From positions 1-11,152 of the forward strand of contig JBBQNG010000147.1 in assembly GCA_038329645.1 (NCBI GenBank): a stretch of 11,152 nucleotides of DNA, read 5' to 3'. The stretch's first letter is position 1; every line of letters starts with the position of its first letter. The notes beneath the pieces were generated by a model. The model saw nothing but the letters and a program-made list of their open reading frames with translations. It was not told the DNA's origin and did no database searches. Below, piece by piece: positions 5,964 through 11,152 of this stretch. The position numbers and the translations under genes were made by a program. Origin of the DNA: SZAS-79 sp038329645 (GTDB lineage: Bacteria; Pseudomonadota; Gammaproteobacteria; Burkholderiales; SG8-39).

Positions 5964-6863
5964 TCAATGCGGCCGGGGCCCTCGGCCGCGCATTGAAGAA
6001 AGTCCGACACCCGCCAGGATGAGCGCGATGCCGGCGAAGTGATAGCCCACCGGATATTCGTGCAGGAACACCACCGAGAGCAATACCGCGATCGCGGGCA
6101 TGAGGTGCATGGTCGCTCCGGCGCGGGCAGCGCCGATTCGTGCCACCACGTAGCTCCAGCCGGCGTACGCAAGCAGCAGCGACCCGATCGCCGAGTAGGC
6201 CACGGCGAGCATGCCGGCATTGGTCAGTTTCAGGCGGGGCAGGTGCGTTGCCTCCCAGGCGACCCAGGGAAGAAGAGTCACCAGCCCGACTGCGCAGACC
6301 ACCAGCAGGAGTTGGACGATGCCCAGGTTGTCGCGGCGCTTCCTGAGGAGGATGGTGTAGGTGGCCCACATCGCCATCGATGCCACCGCCAGCAGGTCGC
6401 CGGCATTGAACGAGAGGCTGGCGAGCGCGCGCAGGTCGCCATGGGCCGCGATCAGCGCGACGCCGCAGAACGAAACCGCGACGCCGGCCGCCTGGCGCGC
6501 GCCGATCGGCTCGCGCAGGAACACGCTGGCCAGCACCAGGATGAAGATCGGCGACATCGACAGGTACAGCGTCGCGTTGGTTGCCGTCGTGTAATGCAAT
6601 CCCAGCCACTGCATCGCCAGGTGCAGCCCGCCGCCCGAGACGCCGAGACCCAGGAGCACCGCCCGGTCGCGCCGGCCGAGCGCACGCAGCCTGGCCGCCA
6701 ATCCGCGCCAGGCCAGCGGCAACAGCACCAGGATGACGATGACCAGACGGCTCGCAGTGGCCACGCCCGGATCGATATCGTCGCGCACAGCGCGCGCGAC
6801 GATCCAGTTGCCCGACCAGAGAAAGAGCGTCGCGGCGAGGATCAGGTAGGCGGTGGCGCGCAC
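5964..6863 (-). CDS. EamA-family (DMT superfamily) membrane transporter
   Basis: A 299-residue inner-membrane protein with two EamA repeats and about ten hydrophobic helices. It begins AYLILAATLFLWSGNWIVAR, the usual first helix with W and N. SPIFILVLASVFLREPIG closes repeat one, and MPAIAVLLSVVFLHEYPVG is the matching segment of repeat two. Family members export amino acids, metabolites or drugs, but the substrate cannot be predicted. The start is GTG at 6863, 12 bp after the stop of the SnoaL-like gene and in the same frame, with a GGCAGG just upstream as a weak ribosome site. It is co-transcribed with that gene. Confidence 0.9.
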   Translation of the reverse strand: MRATAYLILAATLFLWSGNWIVARAVRDDIDPGVATASRLVIVILVLLPLAWRGLAARLRALGRRDRAVLLGLGVSGGGLHLAMQWLGLHYTTATNATLYLSMSPIFILVLASVFLREPIGARQAAGVAVSFCGVALIAAHGDLRALASLSFNAGDLLAVASMAMWATYTILLRKRRDNLGIVQLLLVVCAVGLVTLLPWVAWEATHLPRLKLTNAGMLAVAYSAIGSLLLAYAGWSYVVARIGAARAGATMHLMPAIAVLLSVVFLHEYPVGYHFAGIALILAGVGLSSMRGRGPRPH

Positions 6864-6875
6864 GCGCCTGCCGGG

Positions 6876-7235
6876 TCAGCCGCGGCTCACGTGCGCCGCC
6901 ACCGCAAGCCAGCGGCCGTGACGCTTCGCCCAGGTGTCCGTGTACCAGCCTGCGCCGGGCGTGCCGTCGGCTTTCGTGTACGCAGTGCGCGCATGGATGA
7001 TCGCGACGTCGCCGACGAACTGAATGTGCACGTCGTGGCATTCGAGGCCGGTGATGCCCGCACCCCGCGCGACCTGGGCGAGGAACGCCGCGCGATCGAT
7101 CAGCGCGCCGTCAGGATTGCGGTTCACGAAATCGCCAGCGAGGATTTCCTCGAACCGGCGCACGTCGGCATCCTGCACCGAGCGGACGTAATCTTTATTG
7201 AGCTTTTGCAGCAGGTCTGCGTCGTCGGCTTGCAT
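6876..7235 (-). CDS. SnoaL/NTF2-like (DUF4440-type) small protein
   Basis: A 119-residue cystatin/NTF2-fold protein. It starts with a helical DADLLQKLNKDYVRSVQDADVRRFEEILAGDF, followed by VNRNPDGALIDRAAFL and beta strands VHIQFVGDVAIIHARTAY and GWYTDTWAKRHGRWLAVAAH, the standard order for this fold. Members act as small isomerases or hydrolases or as ligand-binding domains; no function can be assigned here. A good ribosome site AGGAGA (7246-7241) lies 5 bases before ATG 7235. It heads a two-gene unit with the EamA exporter and is divergent from the alpha/beta hydrolase, with a 71-bp shared upstream region. Confidence 0.85.
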   Translation of the reverse strand: MQADDADLLQKLNKDYVRSVQDADVRRFEEILAGDFVNRNPDGALIDRAAFLAQVARGAGITGLECHDVHIQFVGDVAIIHARTAYTKADGTPGAGWYTDTWAKRHGRWLAVAAHVSRG

Positions 7236-7306
7236 GGTTGTCTCCTGTGCATTGTTGCGATCCGGGCATCGATCCTAGCAGGGGTGCATGGTATTCTGCG
7301 GGCTCC

Positions 7307-8080
7307 ATGCCGTTCGCCACCGCCGCAGGCCGCAAGCTCGAATACCAGCGCATCGAAGCCGACGCTGCGAAGCCGGTGCTCGTGTTCCTGCACGAAGGCC
7401 TCGGATCGATCACGCAGTGGCGCGATTTCCCGGCGCGCGTCGTCGCCGCAACCGGTTGCCCGGCACTGATCTACGCACGCTATGGCTATGGCCAATCGGA
7501 CGTGCTGCAGGCACCGCGCAAGCCGGATTTCATGCACGACGAGGCGCTTGTCTCGCTGCCGCAACTGCTCGCCGCGCTTGGCATCGCCAACCCGATCCTC
7601 GTGGGCCACAGCGACGGCGCTTCGATCTCGCTCATCCACGCAGGCGCCGGACACCCGGTGCGCGGCGTGATCGTCGAGGCGCCGCACGTTTTTGTGGAAG
7701 AGCACGGCGGACACGGCATCCGCGCTGCCGGCGATGCTTTCAGGAACACCGACCTGCCGCAGAAGCTCGGCAAACACCACCGGGATGCCGCGAAGACTTT
7801 CCATGGCTGGTACGACGTCTGGATGTCGGGTGAATTCCCGAAATGGAACATCGAGGCTTCGCTGCCCGGCATCCATTGCCCGGTGATGTGTATCCAGGGC
7901 GAGGACGACGCCTATGGCACCATGGCGCAGCTCGATGCGATTGCGCGCCAGGTAAGCGGGCCGTGCGAGCTGGTCAAGCTGGCCGACTGCGGTCACACGC
8001 CGCACAAGGAGCAGCCGGAGAAAACGCTCGCCGCGGTGACGCGCTTCGTGCAATCGATACTCGAAAAGGATTTTGCTTGA
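7307..8080 (+). CDS. Alpha/beta hydrolase (enol-lactonase/esterase-like)
   Basis: A 257-residue soluble alpha/beta hydrolase with a clear triad: nucleophile S102 in GHSDG, acid D200 or D201 in QGEDDAYG and H230 in GHTPHKEQ. HEGLGS near residue 30 is the oxyanion loop, with HEG in place of the usual HG. YARYGYGQSD is the typical strand-4 region. ATG 7307 is chosen; the upstream in-frame start at 7238 would overlap the divergent gene's ribosome site. No Shine-Dalgarno sequence precedes 7307. A TATTCT (7292-7297) nine bases upstream could be a -10 giving a very short leader. The stop overlaps the TTG start of the MFS gene, so the genes are coupled. The substrate is unknown; the fold and motifs allow lactonase, esterase or C-C hydrolase activity. 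Confidence 0.9.
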   Translation: MPFATAAGRKLEYQRIEADAAKPVLVFLHEGLGSITQWRDFPARVVAATGCPALIYARYGYGQSDVLQAPRKPDFMHDEALVSLPQLLAALGIANPILVGHSDGASISLIHAGAGHPVRGVIVEAPHVFVEEHGGHGIRAAGDAFRNTDLPQKLGKHHRDAAKTFHGWYDVWMSGEFPKWNIEASLPGIHCPVMCIQGEDDAYGTMAQLDAIARQVSGPCELVKLADCGHTPHKEQPEKTLAAVTRFVQSILEKDFA

Positions 8081-9279
8081 GCGCAGTCGCACCCCCGCTG
8101 TCCGCCGACGCGCGCACGATCAGCCTGGTGGCGATCGCGCACGCGATGTCGCACTTCCTGCAGTTGTTCATCGCGCCGCTCTTCCCGCTGCTGAAGGAAG
8201 ACCTGGGCGTGAGCTACACGGCGCTCGGGCTGGTCACCGGCCTCTATTACGGTGTGTCCGGGATCTGCCAGACGCTTTCGGGGTTTGCGGCCGACCGATT
8301 CGGCGCGCGCCGCGTGCTGACGTTCGGGATCACGCTGTGTGTGACCGGCGCCCTGCTGATCGGCTTCGCGCGCAGCTACGAGGCGCTCATTTTCGCGGCG
8401 ATCATCGGCGGCATCGGCAACAGCGTTTTCCACCCCAGCGATTTCGCGATCCTCAACTCCCGCGTCAGCGCCGCGCGCCTGGGCTTCGCCTACAGCTGGC
8501 ACAGCATGGCGGGCAATCTCGGCTATGCGGTTGCGCCGCTGGTGAGCGTGGGTCTTGCGGGCGCGCTCGGCTGGCATGGCGCGGTGTTCGTCGCCGCCTC
8601 GATCGGCGCGGTGGTGCTGGCGCTGGTTGTGTACAACCGGGACGCCATCGAGGTTCCACCCACGCGCGGCGCCGGTCGCCAGGGCCGCATCGTGGACGAC
8701 ATCAAGGTGCTGCTTTCCGCTCCGGTGCTGATGTGCTTCGGCTACTTCCTCCTGATCGCGTTCGTGTTCATTGCGATGCAGGCTTTCAGCGTGACGACCA
8801 TGGTGGCGGTCTACGGCATCAGCGTGGGTCTCGCCTCGGCGGCGCTCACCTCATACATGGCGGGCGGCGCGGCCGGCATCTTCGTGGGCGGGTTCGTTGC
8901 CGCACGCGGCTGGCGGCCGGACCGCGTGGCCGCCAGCGGCATGGGTGCAAGCGCAATCATCATGTTCATGATCGGGCTGGCGTGGTTTCCCGGGATCCTG
9001 CTGCCCGTCGTGCTGGCGATCGCGGGATTTGCCGCCGGCATCACGCAGCCTTCGCGCGACCTGCTCGTGAGACAGACGACACCCAAAGGCTCCACCGGTG
9101 CAGTCTACGGATTCGTCTATTCGGGCCTCGACCTGGGCTCGGTGCTTGCGCCGGTGTATTTCGGCTGGCTGCTCGACGGCGGCGGCGCGAGCGGCGTGTT
9201 CCTGAGCTCCGCATTGGTGCTCGTAGTGACGATCCTCACGGTGCTGCAGCTGCCCGCGCGCGCCGTCAAACCAGCCTGA
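8077..9279 (+). CDS. Major facilitator superfamily transporter
   Basis: A 400-residue inner-membrane protein with about twelve hydrophobic helices. The MFS signature between helices 2 and 3 is GFAADRFGARRV at residues 69-80. GGIGNSVFHPSDFAILNSRV follows, resembling the fosmidomycin-resistance (Fsr)-like branch, and GITQPSRDLLVRQTTPKGSTG lies in the second half. The start is TTG 8077, which overlaps the hydrolase stop (TTGA). AAGGA at 8066-8070 with 6-nt spacing supports it, and there is no ATG before residue 24, which lies inside the first helix. It is followed 16 bp later by the selenoprotein gene. The cargo cannot be told: uptake of the hydrolase substrate or export are both possible. Confidence 0.92.
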   Translation: MSAVAPPLSADARTISLVAIAHAMSHFLQLFIAPLFPLLKEDLGVSYTALGLVTGLYYGVSGICQTLSGFAADRFGARRVLTFGITLCVTGALLIGFARSYEALIFAAIIGGIGNSVFHPSDFAILNSRVSAARLGFAYSWHSMAGNLGYAVAPLVSVGLAGALGWHGAVFVAASIGAVVLALVVYNRDAIEVPPTRGAGRQGRIVDDIKVLLSAPVLMCFGYFLLIAFVFIAMQAFSVTTMVAVYGISVGLASAALTSYMAGGAAGIFVGGFVAARGWRPDRVAASGMGASAIIMFMIGLAWFPGILLPVVLAIAGFAAGITQPSRDLLVRQTTPKGSTGAVYGFVYSGLDLGSVLAPVYFGWLLDGGGASGVFLSSALVLVVTILTVLQLPARAVKPA

Positions 9280-9295
9280 TCCAGGAGGAATACCC

Positions 9296-10393
9296 ATGCT
9301 GCTGCGTTCCCTTTGCGTGCCGAAAAGCGAGTTCGAAGCAGGCTCCGGCTGGCAGCTCAAGCCGCAGGGCGCCTGCCGGGGCGAGGTGTGCATCCCGCTT
9401 TCGCAGCCGTCGGGCGACACGATCGACGTTTCCCGCGTAGCGAAGGACATGGGCATGCCGCTGGCGGCTGCGCCCGAACTCGGGCTCTGGGCGCTGGGTC
9501 CCGCATCGATTGGATCGCGCGCACTCGCCAGCGCCGAGGCGCCTGAGCTGACCTTGCCAGGTTTGGACGGGAGGGAATTCCGCCTCTCCAGCCTGCGCGG
9601 GCAGAAAGTCCTGCTCTATGCCTGGGCACCTTACTGAGGCTGCTCCCGCGACCTGCCCGTGTGGCAGGCCCTCAGGAAAGAGCTTCACCCCAAAGGCTTC
9701 GAACTGGTCACGGTCGGCCTCGACACGCTGGGCGACGCAGGTTGCCGTGCGTTCATCGAGGCCGCGAAGCCCGAGCACCCGTCGCTCATCGACCGCCATC
9801 ATGTGCTGGCCGATTTGTTCGGCGTGATCAATATCCCGAGCAGCGTCTGGATCGACGAAAAGGGCATGATCGTGCGGCCGGCTGAGCCGGCACCAGCGCC
9901 GCCCCAGGCGACGCCCGCCGCACCGCGCGTGCTGCCGCCCGAAGCGCCGCAGCGGTTCAAGGACATCATGGCCGAGGCCGCCAAGATAAGACGCGATACG
10001 CAGGGCTATCACTCGGCGTTGCGCGACTGGGTCGAGAAAGGGGCGGCGAGCCGATTTGCGCTGTCGCCCGAGGAGGTCGTGGCGCGTTCGCGGCCGCGCG
10101 ATGCGGCGAAAGCCCTGGGGCACGCGCATTTCCAGCTCGCCACCCAGCTCGAGATCGACGGCCACCATGAGGCGGCGATCCATCATTTCCGCGAGGCGCA
10201 TCGCCTGGTGCCCGACAGCTGGACGGTCCGCCGCCAGGCCTGGTCGCTGGAGAAAGTCGGCGAAGGACCGCTCGCGCGATTCTGGCAGGGGCCGAACCCG
10301 GAGTCGCCCGAAGCGTGGCCCTATGCAGGCGACTGGCTCAAGGACGTGCGCGAGAGCGGCGCGGAAAACTACAACGAGCCGTGGCGGCCCTGA
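9296..10393 (+). CDS. Selenoprotein: ResA/thioredoxin-like redox protein with WAxxUGC motif (in-frame TGA = Sec114)
   Basis: One 365-residue product read through a TGA at 9635-9637. The frame is unchanged on both sides. Residues before it are typical of a redoxin (APELTLPGLDGREFRLSSLRGQKVLLYAWAPY) and those after it continue the same fold: GCSRDLPVW, FELVTVGLDT and the cis-proline loop NIPSSVWID with P181. Sec114-Gly-Cys116 thus sits at the redox-active site. This matches the family I know as ResA-like WAxxUGC selenoproteins. Residues 1-75 hold a further CxxxxC (C27, C32); no signal peptide is seen, so the protein is probably cytoplasmic, unlike ResA/TlpA. A Pro/Ala-rich linker near 200-215 leads to a helical C-terminus with a TPR-like repeat at about 270-315. 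The strong ribosome site AGGAGGA (9283-9289), 6 nt before ATG, fixes the start. The redox partner is unknown. A real nonsense mutation is the less likely alternative. Confidence 0.9.
9635..9673 (+). promoter_or_regulatory. Bacterial SECIS element (Sec codon plus hairpin)
   Basis: The UGA at 9635-9637 is followed by a hairpin inside the coding sequence. The upper stem CCUGCC (9652-9657)/GGCAGG (9663-9668) has six Watson-Crick pairs and encloses the loop CGUGU (9658-9662). A lower stem GAGG (9636-9639)/CCUC (9670-9673) starts within the Sec codon. The loop G-U falls 22-23 nt after the UGA, close to the position of the SelB-contacting GU in the E. coli fdhF SECIS, and G is in the second loop position as the bacterial consensus requires. 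This should recruit SelB-Sec-tRNA. Confidence 0.8.
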
Positions 10394-10413
10394 CGCCGGG
10401 TTAGTGCCCGAGA

Positions 10414-11152
10414 CTAGTTCTTGTAGTCGCTGCCCTTGCGCTCGAGCATGCGCAGCATGGCGGGCCAGTGCTTCTGCGCCGACTCGCGGTTCGGGCGGTT
10501 GAACTGCTTGTGGCCCTTCTCGACCGTGTCGGGGGTGATGAGCGTCACCGTGTCCTGCCCGCCGGAGAGCGCATCCACCTGGATCTGGCAGGCGCACTCG
10601 AGGTAGTACATGTACTCGATGGCTTCGCTCACCGAAGCCCCGAGCGTGAGCAGGCCGTGGTTGCGCAGGATCATCGCGTGGCTCGTGGGGCCGAGGTCGC
10701 CGGCCAGGCGCGTGCGCTCGTCCATGTCGAGGGCCACGCCTTCGTAGTCGTGGTAGGTCAGCTCGCCCAATACGCGCAGCGAATGCTGCGAGAGGGGCAG
10801 CAGGCCCTGCTTCATCGCCGAGACCGCGACGCCGGCGCGCGTATGCGTGTGCAGGACCGCCTGCGCCTCGGGGCGCGCGGCGTGGATGCAGCCGTGGATC
10901 ACGAAGCCCGCCTGGTTCACGCCCAGGCCGACCGGGTCCTCGACGATCTTGCCGTCCTGGTCGATCTTCACCAGCGTGGAAGCCGTGATCTCGTCGAACA
11001 TGAGGCCGAACGGGTTGATGAGAAAGTGGTGCTCCGGGCCCGGGACACGTGCCGAGAAATGGGTGTAGATCAGGGCGGTCCACTTGTAATGCGCGGCGAC
11101 CTGGTAGGCGGCGGCGAGATCGACGCGCACGTCCCACTCGTCGTTACTGACT
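10414..11152 (-). CDS. Class II aldolase/adducin family protein (5' truncated by window)
   Basis: 245 residues are visible; the frame is open to the right edge (VSNDEW precedes the internal GTG at 11130), so the true start is outside. The core has the class II aldolase/L-fuculose-phosphate aldolase fold: IYTHFSARVPG, FLINPFGLMFDEITASTLVKID, the metal-ligand motif HTHTRAG (HTHT at 10851-10840) and ILRNHGLLTLG with a further metal-binding His near 10654-10662. Family members are Zn-dependent aldolases, epimerases or decarboxylases, and many proteobacterial paralogues have no proven substrate. It converges on the selenoprotein gene with only 20 bp between the stops. That gap contains CGGG/CCCG, too short to call a terminator. 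Confidence 0.92.
   Translation of the reverse strand, partial: VSNDEWDVRVDLAAAYQVAAHYKWTALIYTHFSARVPGPEHHFLINPFGLMFDEITASTLVKIDQDGKIVEDPVGLGVNQAGFVIHGCIHAARPEAQAVLHTHTRAGVAVSAMKQGLLPLSQHSLRVLGELTYHDYEGVALDMDERTRLAGDLGPTSHAMILRNHGLLTLGASVSEAIEYMYYLECACQIQVDALSGGQDTVTLITPDTVEKGHKQFNRPNRESAQKHWPAMLRMLERKGSDYKN

Noticed and set aside
6039..7469. Plus-strand open frame of 476 codons
   Set aside because: It is antisense to the EamA and SnoaL-like genes and runs into the next hydrolase; the composition is Arg/Gln/His-rich with no fold motifs.
9635..9637. Nonsense mutation or sequencing error making a pseudogene
   Set aside because: The TGA falls exactly on the redox-active residue of a WAxxUGC motif, the remaining frame is intact to a normal stop, and a SECIS-like hairpin follows. 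A random lesion would not be expected to meet all three conditions.
9659..10393. Independent GTG-started gene of 244 codons
   Set aside because: It has no ribosome site, the GTG lies in the SECIS loop/stem, and the protein starts in the middle of a thioredoxin fold. It is the C-terminal part of the selenoprotein.
10394..10413. Intrinsic terminator between the selenoprotein and aldolase genes
   Set aside because: Only a 4-bp CGGG/CCCG dyad is present and there is no U-tract.
9266..11137. Minus-strand open frame of 623 codons
   Set aside because: It is antisense to the selenoprotein gene and an off-frame shadow of the class II aldolase gene; the translation is Arg/Gly/Pro-rich with no domain. 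Long antisense frames are expected at this GC content.
1..11152. CRISPR arrays, tRNA/rRNA genes, insertion sequences
   Set aside because: I saw no regularly spaced repeats, no tRNA-like or rRNA stretches, and no transposase motif or paired terminal repeats.

Overview
This is high-GC DNA from a proteobacterium, most likely a betaproteobacterium of the Burkholderiales/Alcaligenaceae type. The main clue is an isolated Bug-type (TctC-like) tricarboxylate-transporter receptor with no membrane subunits beside it, next to aromatic-catabolism genes. The placement is an inference; there is no rRNA, tRNA or phylogenetic marker in the window.

Layout. (1) 1-528, minus: N-terminal half of the FAD subunit of a molybdenum hydroxylase, cut by the window edge. 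(2) 680-5085, plus: a compact catabolic operon of a periplasmic Bug receptor, a single-chain LigB-LigA-type extradiol ring-cleavage dioxygenase, an aldehyde dehydrogenase (ATGA overlap) and an HSL-type alpha/beta hydrolase. (3) 5103-5723, minus: a HigBA/Gp49-like toxin-antitoxin pair, toxin first, with a near-perfect sigma70 promoter placed so that the toxin mRNA would be leaderless. (4) 5724-5963: an AT-richer gap with several short inverted repeats. (5) 5964-7235, minus: a SnoaL/NTF2-like protein followed by an EamA (DMT) exporter. (6) 7307-10393, plus: a tight operon of an alpha/beta hydrolase, an MFS transporter and a selenoprotein. (7) 10414 to the right edge, minus: a class II aldolase/adducin-family protein missing its N-terminus.

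The most important point is in block 6. What looks like two separate reading frames (9296-9637 and 9659-10393) is one frame interrupted by a single TGA at 9635-9637. That TGA lies exactly where the redox-active cysteine of a thioredoxin/ResA fold belongs (WAPY-U-GC). A hairpin with the geometry of a bacterial SECIS element follows at once: a 6-bp stem at 9652-9657/9663-9668 with a CGUGU apical loop, plus a 4-bp lower stem at 9636-9639/9670-9673. The best reading is one 365-residue selenoprotein of the ResA-like WAxxUGC type, with an N-terminal CxxxxC segment and a helical, TPR-like C-terminus. The host should therefore make selenocysteine, although selA, selB, selC and selD are not in the window.

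The catabolic operon in block 2 suggests import of an aromatic or carboxylic acid (Bug receptor), ring cleavage (dioxygenase), oxidation of a semialdehyde (ALDH) and ester or amide hydrolysis (hydrolase). The actual substrate cannot be read from the sequence.
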